64,000 nt of DNA, from contig JACKBQ010000001.1 in assembly GCA_020634455.1 (NCBI GenBank), positions 1,550,001 through 1,614,000 of the forward strand, given 5' to 3'. Source of the stretch: Ardenticatenaceae bacterium. GTDB lineage: Bacteria; Chloroflexota; Anaerolineae; Promineifilales; Promineifilaceae. A model generated the notes under the pieces. That model worked only from the letters and a program-made list of their open reading frames with translations. It did not search any database and was not told the DNA's origin. How positions within the stretch are numbered: the first letter of the stretch is position 1; each line of letters opens with the position of its first letter. Positions 25,277 through 34,084 of this stretch are shown in pieces. The position numbers and the translations under genes were made by a program.

Positions 25277-25684
25277 CTACCAGACCTTACAGAGCACTTC
25301 GCCGCCAATACCCAGACGGCGGGCCTGCTGCCCAGTCATCATTCCCTTAGACGTGGTAACAATAGCAATGCCTATACCACTTAATACCCAAGGAATATCA
25401 CCTTTACCAACATAAATTCGACGACCAGGCCGACTCACACGTTCCAAACCTGTGATTACCGAACGACGATTGCGTCGGTCGCCAACATACTTCAAGGTTA
25501 CCTGCAAAACAGCTTGTGGCTTTTCAGGAAGCACCTTGAATTCTTCAATATAACCTTCTTTCTGTAACACTTCTGCAATCGCTGCCTTTACATTTGAATG
25601 CGGCATAGAGACAGTCTTATGCTCCCGCATTTGGGCATTACGAATGCGTGTCAACATATCAGCAATAGGATCACTCATTGACAT
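25277..25684 (-). CDS. rpsH: 30S ribosomal protein S8
   Basis: S8 is a primary 16S-binding protein and in many bacteria represses the spc operon. The 135-residue product opens with DPIADMLTRIRNAQ and carries the C-terminal signature STSKGMMTGQQARRLGIGGE (here TTSKGMMTGQQA). A start two codons later (25678) is equally possible. Confidence 0.96.
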   Translation of the reverse strand: MSMSDPIADMLTRIRNAQMREHKTVSMPHSNVKAAIAEVLQKEGYIEEFKVLPEKPQAVLQVTLKYVGDRRNRRSVITGLERVSRPGRRIYVGKGDIPWVLSGIGIAIVTTSKGMMTGQQARRLGIGGEVLCKVW

Positions 25685-25696
25685 GATACACCACCT

Positions 25697-25879
25697 TTAC
25701 CAGCTAGATTTGACTACGCCAGGGATATTGCCCTGCAACGCCTGCTCACGGAAACAAATGCGGCACAAACCAAAACGGCGAATATAACCACGTGGCCGTC
25801 CGCATAATTTACAGCGATTACGTACCCGTACCTTATACTTACGGGTCGTCTCCCGTGCAATCATTGATTTCTTAGCCAT
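25697..25879 (-). CDS. rpsN: 30S ribosomal protein S14, zinc-binding type Z
   Basis: The 60-residue short form has the zinc ligands Cys23, Cys26, Cys39 and Cys42 in CKLCGRPRGYIRRFGLCRIC. This type occurs in most Gram-positive-type phyla and Chloroflexota, unlike the 100-residue enterobacterial S14. It lies between rplE and rpsH. Confidence 0.97.
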   Translation of the reverse strand: MAKKSMIARETTRKYKVRVRNRCKLCGRPRGYIRRFGLCRICFREQALQGNIPGVVKSSW

Positions 25880-25880
25880 A

Positions 25881-26426
25881 CTAATTCTCCCAGAAGGGCA
25901 TGCCCATCATAGATAACAAACGCCGCCCTTCTTCATCTTGCTGGGCAGTAGTTACAATGCTGACTTCCATGCCACGAATCTTGTCAATCTTATCGTAATC
26001 AATCTCAGGAAAAATCAACTGCTCACGCAAACCGAGCGTGTAATTCCCTCGGCCGTCAAAAGAATCTGGCGATATACCCTGGAAGTCACGAGTACGTGGC
26101 AAAGCTACATGAATCAAACGGGTCAGAAAAGCCCACATGCGCTCACCGCGCAAAGTTACCTTCAGCCCAATAATACGCCCTTCACGTAGCTTAAAACCGG
26201 CAATTGAATTTTTTGCTTTGGTCAATACTGGTTTCTGACCGGTAATAGCGGTGACATCGCTCATGGCAAATTCGATTGCCTTGGCATTATCCAACGCCTC
26301 ACCTAAACCAACATTAACCACTATTTTGGCAATTCGCGGTACCTGCATAACACTTTGATAATTGAATTCTTTCATCAAAGCAGGCACCACTTCATCTTTA
26401 TACTGCTCTTTAAGTGGTGTAAACAC
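25881..26426 (-). CDS. rplE: 50S ribosomal protein L5
   Basis: L5 binds 5S rRNA and contacts P-site tRNA. The 181-residue product has the landmarks PRIAKIVVNVGLGEAL, GQKPVLTKAKNSIAGFKLREG and FDGRGNYTLGLREQLIFPEI. The start codon is GTG at 26426. A 95-base spacer separates it from rplX. Confidence 0.96.
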   Translation of the reverse strand: MFTPLKEQYKDEVVPALMKEFNYQSVMQVPRIAKIVVNVGLGEALDNAKAIEFAMSDVTAITGQKPVLTKAKNSIAGFKLREGRIIGLKVTLRGERMWAFLTRLIHVALPRTRDFQGISPDSFDGRGNYTLGLREQLIFPEIDYDKIDKIRGMEVSIVTTAQQDEEGRRLLSMMGMPFWEN

Positions 26427-26521
26427 AGTTTACCTCCGAGTTGAGTGGCAGGTCGGCATGCACTTCTTTTTCAAATTGCGCACTTTGGCCACCTGGCTCA
26501 CCGATGGTATTGATAAAATAA

Positions 26522-26845
26522 CTAACTAATTGGGTTTCCGCTTTTCTTAGAAACGCGAACCCGATTCCCGTTTTCATCCCGGCGCAAACCCACACGGGTT
26601 GGCTCGCCAGATTCCGGGCAAACAAGCATGACGTTTGAAACGTGAATAGGGGCTTCAAATTCAATGATGCCACCCTGCGCTTGGGTACGACCGCCAGTTG
26701 GGCGGGGACGCTGATGCTTTTTCACCAAATTCACGCCAGAAACGACAACACGATTTTCTTTAGGCAATACACGCTGGACCGTGCCGCGTGTACCCTTGTA
26801 GTTGCCAGAAACAACTTCTACTTCATCACCAACTTTAATTCGCAT
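26522..26845 (-). CDS. rplX: 50S ribosomal protein L24
   Basis: The 107-residue product starts MRIKVGDEVEVVSGNYKGTR (ATG 26845) with a KOW motif and ends RVRVSKKSGNPIS. The open frame continues upstream to 26914 within rplN and the extra residues are not L24-like, so the inner ATG is chosen. AGGAAG lies just upstream of it. Confidence 0.96.
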   Translation of the reverse strand: MRIKVGDEVEVVSGNYKGTRGTVQRVLPKENRVVVSGVNLVKKHQRPRPTGGRTQAQGGIIEFEAPIHVSNVMLVCPESGEPTRVGLRRDENGNRVRVSKKSGNPIS

Positions 26846-26855
26846 GGCTTCCTCT

Positions 26856-27227
26856 TTATAAAACCTCTGGGGCAAGCGACATGATGCGGCTATAACCAGC
26901 AGGGCGAAGTTCACGCGCTACGGGGCCGAAAATGCGGGTGCCAATTGGGTTTTTGCTAGCCGGATCAACAATTACGGCCGCATTGTCATCAAAGCGAATG
27001 TAGCTGCCGTCGTCGCGCTTGTACTCTTTTTTGGTTCGTACAATCACGGCTTTTACAATGGAGCCTTTTTTTACGTTGGAATTCGGGGCTGCTTTTTTCA
27101 CAGTTGCGGTTACCAAGTCACCAACGCTACCATAGCGACGAATGGAACCACCCATTACCTGAATGACCAGGAGTTCGCGAGCGCCAGAATTATCTGCCAC
27201 ATTCAAACGACTTTCTTTTTGAATCAT
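26856..27227 (-). CDS. rplN: 50S ribosomal protein L14
   Basis: L14 forms part of an intersubunit bridge. The 123-residue product opens MIQKESRLNVADNSGARELL and ends RELRPAGYSRIMSLAPEVL, both diagnostic. A near-miss octamer (ACGGCCGC) encodes NAAVIVD. Confidence 0.97.
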   Translation of the reverse strand: MIQKESRLNVADNSGARELLVIQVMGGSIRRYGSVGDLVTATVKKAAPNSNVKKGSIVKAVIVRTKKEYKRDDGSYIRFDDNAAVIVDPASKNPIGTRIFGPVARELRPAGYSRIMSLAPEVL

Positions 27228-27239
27228 GATGCAGTCCTC

Positions 27240-27491
27240 TTATTTTGCTCGCTCCAGAACGGAGACTACTGACCATCGCTTGTGACGGCTGATGGGTTGA
27301 GATTCAATAATTTCAACACGATCACCAATGCGGCATTCGTTTGCTTCGTCATGCGCTTTGTATTTCTTTACCAGGCGCAGGACTTTACCATAAATTGGGT
27401 GGCGTTTTGTTGTGGTTACAGCAACAACAACGGTTTTATCCATTTTGTCGCTGGTCACAACGCCTTTTAATCGTTTACGTTGCTCTCTCAT
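27240..27491 (-). CDS. rpsQ: 30S ribosomal protein S17
   Basis: S17 is a primary 16S-binding OB-fold protein. The 83-residue product shows RLKGVVTSDKMDKTVVVAV and the conserved YGKVLRLVKKYKAHDE and GDRVEIIESQPISRHKRW segments. It follows rpmC by seven bases. Confidence 0.97.
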   Translation of the reverse strand: MREQRKRLKGVVTSDKMDKTVVVAVTTTKRHPIYGKVLRLVKKYKAHDEANECRIGDRVEIIESQPISRHKRWSVVSVLERAK

Positions 27492-27498
27492 GGTTCAC

Positions 27499-27927
27499 CT
27501 ACCCTGCAACCTTAGCGGATACAACTCGCTGTGGTTGGCTAACTTTTTTCGCTTGACGGCGGCTGTGCGGCCGTTTCTTGTTTAAATTGACCAGGGCAGT
27601 TGCCAGCTCTTTACCGCTACCATTGGCAAAGCTAACTTGCCAACCACTTTCTTCGTAGCTATAACGAGCCGAACCTTGCCATTCTTCACCAGCCAGAGCT
27701 GCGGCGACATTTGCATCAGCAACGGCCGTTTCAATCGCCAACTGACGCATATTCAACACCGTCTCCAACTGAGCAATCTCGCGGCGAACCGCCTTGATTC
27801 GAGAATAATCCTCAAGCTGCGCCGAGGCACGCTGAAAACGCAAGTTAAACATCTCCTCGCGACTATTTTCCAGCATCTCTTCCAGCTTCGTATCACTCAT
27901 TTCGCGTAATTCAACAATATTTGCCAT
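27499..27927 (-). CDS. rpmC: 50S ribosomal protein L29 with a long C-terminal extension
   Basis: Residues 1-65 are a standard two-helix L29 (ELREMSDTKLEEMLENSREE ... FNLRFQRASAQLEDYSRIKA). Residues 66-142 are an extension not found in ordinary L29 proteins of 60-75 residues. It begins with an octamer-encoded ETAVADAN stretch, continues through a short beta-like EEWQGSARYSYEESGWQVSF part, and ends in a basic tail (KKRPHSRRQAKKVSQPQR). L29 sits at the peptide exit, where SRP and trigger factor dock, so the tail could reach factors there. That is inference. The start overlaps the rplP stop. Confidence 0.88.
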   Translation of the reverse strand: MANIVELREMSDTKLEEMLENSREEMFNLRFQRASAQLEDYSRIKAVRREIAQLETVLNMRQLAIETAVADANVAAALAGEEWQGSARYSYEESGWQVSFANGSGKELATALVNLNKKRPHSRRQAKKVSQPQRVVSAKVAG

Positions 27928-28337
27928 TACAACCGATCCTCCCGAGACACAATCTGCGTTTTAATGGGCAACTTATAGCTGGCCAAACGCAGCGCCTCAC
28001 GTGCCGCATCTTCCGGCACACCAGCCACCTCGAATAGAATCCGCCCAGGCTTCACAACCGCCACATAATGATCCACAGACCCCTTGCCCTTACCCATACG
28101 GGTTTCGGCCGGTTTAGCCGTTACCGGCTTGTCTGGAAAAATGCGAATCCAATATTTGCCACGCCGCTTGTTGTGACGCACAACCACACGACGAATCGCT
28201 TCAATCTGACGGCTGGTAATCCAACCAGGCTCCAGTGCCTGAATACCAAATTCACCGTTCAAAAGATCCGTACCGCCCTTTGCCATACCACGCATACGTC
28301 CACGGAACTGTTTACGGTATTTTGCTCGTTTAGGCAT
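27927..28337 (-). CDS. rplP: 50S ribosomal protein L16
   Basis: L16 stabilises the A-site region of the 50S. The product from ATG 28337 is 136 residues and opens MPKRAKYRKQFRGRMRGMAK. It has the conserved GKGKGSVDHYVAVVKPGRIL segment. An in-frame ATG two codons upstream is possible. Confidence 0.97.
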   Translation of the reverse strand: MPKRAKYRKQFRGRMRGMAKGGTDLLNGEFGIQALEPGWITSRQIEAIRRVVVRHNKRRGKYWIRIFPDKPVTAKPAETRMGKGKGSVDHYVAVVKPGRILFEVAGVPEDAAREALRLASYKLPIKTQIVSREDRL

Positions 28338-28394
28338 TAACATAGCTCAAACTCCGTCCAAACTTTGGAAAGAACACCCCTTTCCAAAATGCTT

Positions 28395-29066
28395 TTACTC
28401 ACTAATATAAACATCCGTGGCTTCAAACTCGGTCTTCTGCGGCAAAATTTCACCTTTGTAGACCCACACTTTCACACCAATACGGCCGAAAGTTGTCAGA
28501 GCCTCAGAAAAACCATATTGCAGATCAGCCCGAATTGTATTGCGCGGCACACGGCCGTCCCACATCTTCTCTTTACGCGCCATTTCCGAACCACCCAAAC
28601 GGCCGCTCACCTCAATGCGAACACCTTCCACACCTTGGCGCATAGCCTGCTGAATAGCCCGCTTCATAGCACGACTATGAGAAATACGGCGCACCAGCTG
28701 ACCCGCAATATTTTCTGCAATCAACTGCGCATCCGTATCCGGTTGTGTGATTTCCTCAACCTCAACCCGAACAGCCTTGTCCGTCAACTGGCGCAGCAAA
28801 CCACGCAGTTCCTTCACCGAAGCGCCCTTACGACCAATCACAATACCTGGACGAGCCGTATGAATCGTTATCTGAACTTGATTAGGAAACCGCTCAATTT
28901 CAATTAAAGAAATACCCGCAGAAGACAGCTCCTTCATAATGAGCTTGCGAATGGCAAAATCTTCATGCAAACGCTCTTCATACTGCTTGCCCTCGGCAAA
29001 CCAGCGCGTATTCCAATCACGAATTGCTTTTAAACGGAATCCCACAGGATGTACTTTGCGTCCCAA
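28395..29066 (-). CDS. rpsC: 30S ribosomal protein S3
   Basis: S3 forms the mRNA entry site with S4 and S5. The 223-residue product opens MGRKVHPVGFRLKAIRDWNT, has the KH motif GIVIGRKGASVKELRGLL and the C-terminal RIGVKVWVYKGEILP segment. Confidence 0.97.
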   Translation of the reverse strand: MGRKVHPVGFRLKAIRDWNTRWFAEGKQYEERLHEDFAIRKLIMKELSSAGISLIEIERFPNQVQITIHTARPGIVIGRKGASVKELRGLLRQLTDKAVRVEVEEITQPDTDAQLIAENIAGQLVRRISHSRAMKRAIQQAMRQGVEGVRIEVSGRLGGSEMARKEKMWDGRVPRNTIRADLQYGFSEALTTFGRIGVKVWVYKGEILPQKTEFEATDVYISE

Positions 29067-29120
29067 GATTAATCCTCCATACCGCTAGCAGACATGACAC
29101 TGCCAGCTCTAACAGCGACC

Positions 29121-29498
29121 TTAATCACCGTACTCAACCACATCCCGTTCAGCAAGAACCACTGTAACATGGGATGACCGCTTAATAATTGGCCGAAAAC
29201 GGCCGCGTCCAGCAAACCGACCCCCATAAGGAGCCTTCCGATGACGCGGACCATCATCTGCAAAAATTTGGCTTACATACAGCTCATCAGCTTCCAAACC
29301 AAAATTTTGCTCAGCATTGGCCACAGCCGAGGCAATCAGCTTGTAAACCGGGTCAGCGGCACGCTGCGGCATAAAGCTCAGAATATCCAAAGCCTCCTGC
29401 GCACCCTTGCCACGAACCGCATCCACAACCAACCGAACCTTCTGCGGCGTAATCTGCAAATAGCGTAACTTCGCCTTAATCTCAAATGCTTCTGCCAT
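29121..29498 (-). CDS. rplV: 50S ribosomal protein L22
   Basis: The loop of L22 lines the exit tunnel. The 125-residue product has KLRYLQITPQKVRLVVDAVR, and the loop-containing GPRHRKAPYGGRFAGRGRFR segment. It follows rpsS directly. Confidence 0.96.
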   Translation of the reverse strand: MAEAFEIKAKLRYLQITPQKVRLVVDAVRGKGAQEALDILSFMPQRAADPVYKLIASAVANAEQNFGLEADELYVSQIFADDGPRHRKAPYGGRFAGRGRFRPIIKRSSHVTVVLAERDVVEYGD

Positions 29499-29500
29499 GA

Positions 29501-29782
29501 TTACCGACGCCCCTTCTTTTCAGCTTTGCTGATATGACCACGGAACGTGCGCGTAGGTGCAAATTCACCCAGCTTATGCCCAACCATATTTTCCGTAATA
29601 TAAATCGGAATATGGCGACGGCCGTCATATACAGCAATCGTATGGCCTACCATCTGCGGAAACACCGTGCTAGAACGAGACCAAGTACGAATCACCTCGC
29701 GCTTCTTAGAACTATTCAGCGCCTCAACTTTCTTCAACAACTTCGGACTAATGTACGGACCTTTTTTAAGTGAACGAGACAT
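29501..29782 (-). CDS. rpsS: 30S ribosomal protein S19
   Basis: The 93-residue product opens MSRSLKKGPYISPKLLKKVE and has the signature VGHTIAVYDGRRHIPIYIT with GHKLGEFAPTRTFRGH. It sits between rplB and rplV as in all S10 operons. Confidence 0.97.
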   Translation of the reverse strand: MSRSLKKGPYISPKLLKKVEALNSSKKREVIRTWSRSSTVFPQMVGHTIAVYDGRRHIPIYITENMVGHKLGEFAPTRTFRGHISKAEKKGRR

Positions 29783-29796
29783 TTCCTAATTACCTC

Positions 29797-30639
29797 CTAC
29801 CGGCGCTTCTTGCTACGACGACGGAAAATGAACTTATCTGTCGCCTTGTTACGACGAGTACGCCGACCTTGAGCCGGTTGGCCCCAAGGCGTCTTTGGCG
29901 CAGCCATACCAATTGGCGAACGACCCTCACCACCACCATGCGGATGATCATTTGGATTCATAGCAGACCCACGAACCCCAGGGCGAATACCCAGGTGGCG
30001 CTTGCGGCCAGCTTTACCCAACTTCACATTACCATGCTCCACATTACCCACCTGGCCAATAGTCGCCAGACATTCTTGCGGCACATACCGTTCTTCACCA
30101 GAAGGCAAACGCAGCGTCACGTAACGCGGATGGTCTTTGGCCAACAACTGAGCAGAAGTGCCAGCAGAACGCACCATTTGCGCCCCACGGCCGACTTGCA
30201 GCTCAATGTTATGTACCTGAGTACCCAATGGAATGTTCTGCAACGGCAAGGCATTCCCAGGGCGAATCTCAGAATCAGGGCCGCTCATTACATCATCACC
30301 CACACGCAAACCCAGCGGCGCAATAATGTATCGCTTTTCACCATCTGCATAAACCAACAAGGCAATGCGGGCAGACCGATTCGGATCATATTCAATTGAA
30401 CTTACACGAGCCGGAATTCCAAACTTGTCGCGTCGCTTAAAATCAATCTGACGAAAACGACGCTTGTGGCCACCACCCCGATGACGGATGGTGATCTTTC
30501 CTCGAAAGTTACGGCCGCCTTGCTTTCTCAAACCTTTGGTTAAGCTAGGTTCCGGGCCAACCCGGGTAACTTCCTCAAAGGTTTGCCCACTCATGTTACG
30601 GCGACCCGGAGAGGTGGGCTTAAAAACTTTAATTGGCAT
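29797..30639 (-). CDS. rplB: 50S ribosomal protein L2
   Basis: L2 is needed for peptidyl-transferase assembly. The 280-residue product opens MPIKVFKPTSPGRRNMSG and carries the C-terminal NPNDHPHGGGEGRSPIG stretch with the conserved His of the family. It ends with a basic RRRSKKRR tail. Confidence 0.97.
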   Translation of the reverse strand: MPIKVFKPTSPGRRNMSGQTFEEVTRVGPEPSLTKGLRKQGGRNFRGKITIRHRGGGHKRRFRQIDFKRRDKFGIPARVSSIEYDPNRSARIALLVYADGEKRYIIAPLGLRVGDDVMSGPDSEIRPGNALPLQNIPLGTQVHNIELQVGRGAQMVRSAGTSAQLLAKDHPRYVTLRLPSGEERYVPQECLATIGQVGNVEHGNVKLGKAGRKRHLGIRPGVRGSAMNPNDHPHGGGEGRSPIGMAAPKTPWGQPAQGRRTRRNKATDKFIFRRRSKKRR

Positions 30640-30732
30640 ATTTCCTCCAGAGACGGGCTACAGGTCTTTTGGCCTATTCGGAACAAACCCCAACAGGCAA
30701 ACACCCTCATCCCTGCTCAAACTAATTAACGA

Positions 30733-31032
30733 CTATACACCCTCAAACAGCGGGATGGTATCGCCAGGGGCAAGCGTCACAATCGCTTTCTTCCACCCAG
30801 CTTTACGAGTAGTTACACGCCGATAACGACGTGCCCGCTTGGCAGGCATATTGGCTACGCGAATCTTCTCCACGGAGACTTCGGGGTAAGCCAGTTCAAC
30901 TGCCTGCTTAATCTGCATTTTGTTTGCCCGTGAATGGACAACAAATGTGTATTGGTTGTTAAAATCAACCATGTAACTACTTTTTTCAGTCACCACAGGG
31001 CGACGAATGATTTCACGCCAATGTATCTGCAT
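30733..31032 (-). CDS. rplW: 50S ribosomal protein L23
   Basis: L23 is the docking site for trigger factor and SRP at the exit. The 99-residue product has the landmarks RRPVVTEKSSYMVDFNNQYT, and EKIRVANMPAKRARRYRRVT before the C-terminal strand. Two bases separate it from rplD. Confidence 0.96.
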   Translation of the reverse strand: MQIHWREIIRRPVVTEKSSYMVDFNNQYTFVVHSRANKMQIKQAVELAYPEVSVEKIRVANMPAKRARRYRRVTTRKAGWKKAIVTLAPGDTIPLFEGV

Positions 31033-31034
31033 GA

Positions 31035-31700
31035 TTATTCTTCCTCCCCAGTTTCTTCTACTTCGGCCAGAGAATCGTCATCACCCAAGAAATTGGAAAT
31101 AACATCCAGCGCAGCCAAAGGCATAACAATTTTGTCGTAGCCCAAGAGGTCACGGATGTTCAGATAGTTAGCGTGCAATGTTTTAACATCTGCCAGGTTC
31201 TTTGATGATTTTTCTACGTTCTCATCACGACCCGGCAAAAGAACCAGTGCGCTGCCGTCAGCAACCAATGCATTGACAATTGCTTTCATGTCACGCGTTT
31301 TGGGTGCATCCAGGCTCAAATCATCCACCAAAACAATCTGTTCATTGACAGCTTTGGCACTCAAGGCGGACCGTAGAGCTGCCCGACGCATTTTACGGGG
31401 CATTTGTTTGGTATATTTTCGCGGCAGTGGACCGTGAGCCACACCACCACCCACAAAAATGGGGGCGCGTTTGCTGCCGTGGCGGGCATTACCCGTCCCT
31501 TTTTGACGATAAGCCTTCGCGCCAGTCCGGCTAACTTCCGAACGGCCTTTTGCTTTATGTGTTCCCAGGCGGGCATTGGCAAGCTGCCGTACCAGTGCCT
31601 GGTGCATTAGATCACGATTAATTTTTGCTTCAAAGATGCTAGCTGGAAGGTCTATGCTATTTACTTCCTTGCCAGCCATATTGAAAACTGAAACTTTCAT
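31035..31700 (-). CDS. rplD: 50S ribosomal protein L4
   Basis: L4 reaches the exit-tunnel constriction and in some bacteria represses the S10 operon. From ATG 31700 the product is 221 residues, opening MKVSVFNMAGKEVNSIDLPA, with the loop RQKGTGNARHGSKRAPIFVG, and an acidic C-terminus (DDDSLAEVEETGEEE) that is unusual for L4. The open frame extends into rplC but the inner ATG gives the family N-terminus. Confidence 0.96.
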   Translation of the reverse strand: MKVSVFNMAGKEVNSIDLPASIFEAKINRDLMHQALVRQLANARLGTHKAKGRSEVSRTGAKAYRQKGTGNARHGSKRAPIFVGGGVAHGPLPRKYTKQMPRKMRRAALRSALSAKAVNEQIVLVDDLSLDAPKTRDMKAIVNALVADGSALVLLPGRDENVEKSSKNLADVKTLHANYLNIRDLLGYDKIVMPLAALDVISNFLGDDDSLAEVEETGEEE

Positions 31701-31713
31701 TACAACGCCTCCG

Positions 31714-32370
31714 CTAGCCCTTTGCTGCTTTCCGAATAATGACAAGCCCGCCTTTGGCACCAGGGATAGCCCCTTTTACAGCCAACAGGTTACGCTCGGC
31801 ATCTACACGAATAACTTGTAGGTTTTGGGCTGTGTACACGTCATTGCCCATCCGGCCAGCCATTCGCTTACCTTTGAAAACACGTCCGGTACCAGAAGTA
31901 CCGCCGATAGAACCAGGCGCACGCCAGCGGTCAGATTGACCATGTGTTTTCACACCACCACCAAAACCGTATCGTTTTACAACGCCGGTAAAGCCTTTAC
32001 CTTTGGTTTTGCCAGTAACGTCAATGCGCTCACCAATCTCAAACTGCTCAACTGTTAATTTTTGGCCAACGGCATGTTCTGCGGCATCTTTGGCGCGGAA
32101 CTCGCGCAAATAGCGCAAAGCGGGAATAGAACCTTTTTTTCTACCCTTCCCCTTTTTGAGAAGCCCTAAGTGCCCTTGCTGGCCTTTGGTTAACCGTTTT
32201 TCTGCAATTTCGCTAAAACCAATTTGAACGGCCGTATACCCATCCGTCTTCTCAGTTTTAACTTGTGTTACATAGCATGGGCCAGCTTCGATAATCGTCA
32301 CTGGTGTGACAACACCATCGTTATCAAAAACCTGGGCCATACCCAATTTTCTGCCTAGTAATCCTTTCAC
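31714..32370 (-). CDS. rplC: 50S ribosomal protein L3
   Basis: L3 is an assembly initiator near the peptidyl-transferase centre. The 218-residue product opens MKGLLGRKLGMAQVFDNDGV, and has the signature region KGKGFTGVVKRYGFGGGVKT and GRVFKGKRMAGRMG. Confidence 0.97.
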   Translation of the reverse strand: MKGLLGRKLGMAQVFDNDGVVTPVTIIEAGPCYVTQVKTEKTDGYTAVQIGFSEIAEKRLTKGQQGHLGLLKKGKGRKKGSIPALRYLREFRAKDAAEHAVGQKLTVEQFEIGERIDVTGKTKGKGFTGVVKRYGFGGGVKTHGQSDRWRAPGSIGGTSGTGRVFKGKRMAGRMGNDVYTAQNLQVIRVDAERNLLAVKGAIPGAKGGLVIIRKAAKG

Positions 32371-32432
32371 CTTAACCTCCCAGGACTGTCAGCAACCAGG
32401 CGTGTGCTGCATCATCCTTTTTCAGAGATTCG

Positions 32433-32741
32433 CTAAATAGAAATCTCAATGTCAACCCCGGCGGGCAAGTTCAGCCGCATCAGGGTGTCAATTGTCTTTG
32501 AGTCCGGGTTGATCACATCGATCAAACGTTTGTGCGTCCGAATCTCGAAATGTTCATGTGAATCTTTATCAATAAATGTACTGCGGCGCACGGTAAACCG
32601 CTCGATGCGTGTCGGCAGCGGCACGGGGCCAACCACACGCGCACCAGTACGTTCGGCCGTACCTACAATGCGTCGTGCAGACTGATCCAACACGCGATGA
32701 TCATATGCTTTTAAACGGATACGAATTCTCTGCTTAGCCAT
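32433..32741 (-). CDS. rpsJ: 30S ribosomal protein S10 (NusE)
   Basis: S10 works in the 30S head and also as NusE in antitermination. From ATG 32741 the product is 102 residues (MAKQRIRIRLKAYDHRVLDQ), with VPLPTRIERFTVRRSTFIDK before the C-terminal strand. It opens the S10 part and follows tuf after a 61-base spacer with a strong hairpin. Confidence 0.97.
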   Translation of the reverse strand: MAKQRIRIRLKAYDHRVLDQSARRIVGTAERTGARVVGPVPLPTRIERFTVRRSTFIDKDSHEHFEIRTHKRLIDVINPDSKTIDTLMRLNLPAGVDIEISI

Positions 32742-32756
32742 ACGTTTCCTCGAAAG

Positions 32757-32794
32757 TAGAGGCGTTGGATTCATTAAAAATCACAACGCCTCTA
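32757..32794 (-). terminator. hairpin between tuf and rpsJ
   Basis: An 11-base perfect stem TAGAGGCGTTG / CAACGCCTCTA with a 16-base A+T-rich loop fills the tuf-rpsJ spacer. There is no T run behind it on the minus strand, so it may pause or process the transcript, or set the ratio of tuf to the S10 genes, rather than stop it fully. Confidence 0.6.
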
Positions 32795-32802
32795 TGACAA
32801 TC

Positions 32803-34005
32803 CTAGTTCAGGATTTTAGTGATCACACCAGAGCCAACGGTCAAGCCACCTTCACGAATAGCAAAGCGACCACCTTCTTCCAACGCCACCGGCTTGCTCA
32901 GCTTCACCCGCAGGTTCACGTTGTCACCAGGCATCACCATCTCTACGCCGTCAGGCAAGTTAATCTCGCCCGTCACATCCAGCGTGTGGATGTAAAACTG
33001 CGGCCGATACCCAGGGAAGAATGCCTTGTGCCGTCCGCCTTCGTCCTTGCGCAGCACGTACACTTCGCTCATGAACTCGGTGTGCGGGGTGATGCTGCCC
33101 GGCTTGGCCAATACCTGACCTCGCTCGATTTCCTCACGAGCAATACCGCGCAGCAGCAGACCAGCGTTGTCCCCAGCTTCTACCTTGTCCAGAATCTTGT
33201 GGAACATTTCCATCGAGGTCACAACGACCTTGCGGGTCTTCTCGGCCAAACCGACGATCTCGACTTCGGTGTTGGGCGTCAGGGTGCCGCGGTCCACACG
33301 ACCGGTCACCACCGTCCCACGTCCCTTGATGGAGAAGACGTCTTCCACCGACATCATGAATGGTTTGTCGGTCTGACGTTCCGGGGTGGGGATGTATTCA
33401 TCCACCACACGCATCAGCTCCAGAATCGGGGCGTACTCTGGCGCGTTCACGTCGCTGCTTTCGCTTTCCAGCGCTTGCAGGGCGCTACCGCGCACGATGG
33501 GGGTTTCATCCCCAGGAAATTCGTAGGTATCCAGCAGCTCGCGCAGTTCCAGCTCCACCAGCTCCAGCAGCTCTTCGTCGTCCATCATGTCCACTTTATT
33601 GAGGAAGATGACGATGGCTGGCACTTCTACCTGACGCGCCAGCAGGACGTGCTCGCGGGTCTGGGGCATGGGACCATCAGGAGCGGAGACCACCAGGATG
33701 GCGCCGTCCATCTGGGCTGCGCCGGTGATCATGTTTTTGATGTAGTCACGGTGACCGGGGCAGTCTACGTGGGCGTAGTGCCGGTTTTCGGTTTCGTATT
33801 CAACATGGGAGATGGCGATCGTGATCCCGCGTGCTTTTTCTTCGGGAGCGTTGTCGATCTGGTCAAAGGCGGAGAAGTCGGCGAACCCTTTGAGGGACAG
33901 CGTTTTGGTGATTGCGGCTGTCAGGGTGGTTTTGCCGTGGTCTACGTGACCAATCGTCCCAATGTTCACATGTGGTTTTTCGCGCACAAATTTTTCTTTT
34001 GCCAT
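32803..34005 (-). CDS. tuf: elongation factor Tu
   Basis: EF-Tu delivers aminoacyl-tRNA to the ribosome as a GTP complex. From ATG 34005 (MAKEKFVREKPHVNIGTIGH) the product is 400 residues, with G1 GHVDHGKTT, G3 DCPGH, G4 NKVD and the C-terminal domains complete. Codon use is visibly more G+C-rich at third positions than in neighbouring ribosomal genes and the gene has no ACGGCCGT octamer, both suiting very high expression. Confidence 0.97.
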   Translation of the reverse strand: MAKEKFVREKPHVNIGTIGHVDHGKTTLTAAITKTLSLKGFADFSAFDQIDNAPEEKARGITIAISHVEYETENRHYAHVDCPGHRDYIKNMITGAAQMDGAILVVSAPDGPMPQTREHVLLARQVEVPAIVIFLNKVDMMDDEELLELVELELRELLDTYEFPGDETPIVRGSALQALESESSDVNAPEYAPILELMRVVDEYIPTPERQTDKPFMMSVEDVFSIKGRGTVVTGRVDRGTLTPNTEVEIVGLAEKTRKVVVTSMEMFHKILDKVEAGDNAGLLLRGIAREEIERGQVLAKPGSITPHTEFMSEVYVLRKDEGGRHKAFFPGYRPQFYIHTLDVTGEINLPDGVEMVMPGDNVNLRVKLSKPVALEEGGRFAIREGGLTVGSGVITKILN

Positions 34006-34084
34006 AATTTCCCTTTCCTCTATGCTAATTGATTCACAAACCAACGCACTGGTTAAAACAATTCCTAAAACAACTTATATTTTA

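Noticed and set aside
32794..34032. A 412-codon open frame on the plus strand
   Set aside because: It is the exact antisense of tuf, with His- and Gln-rich content typical of the shadow of a G+C-rich third-position gene.
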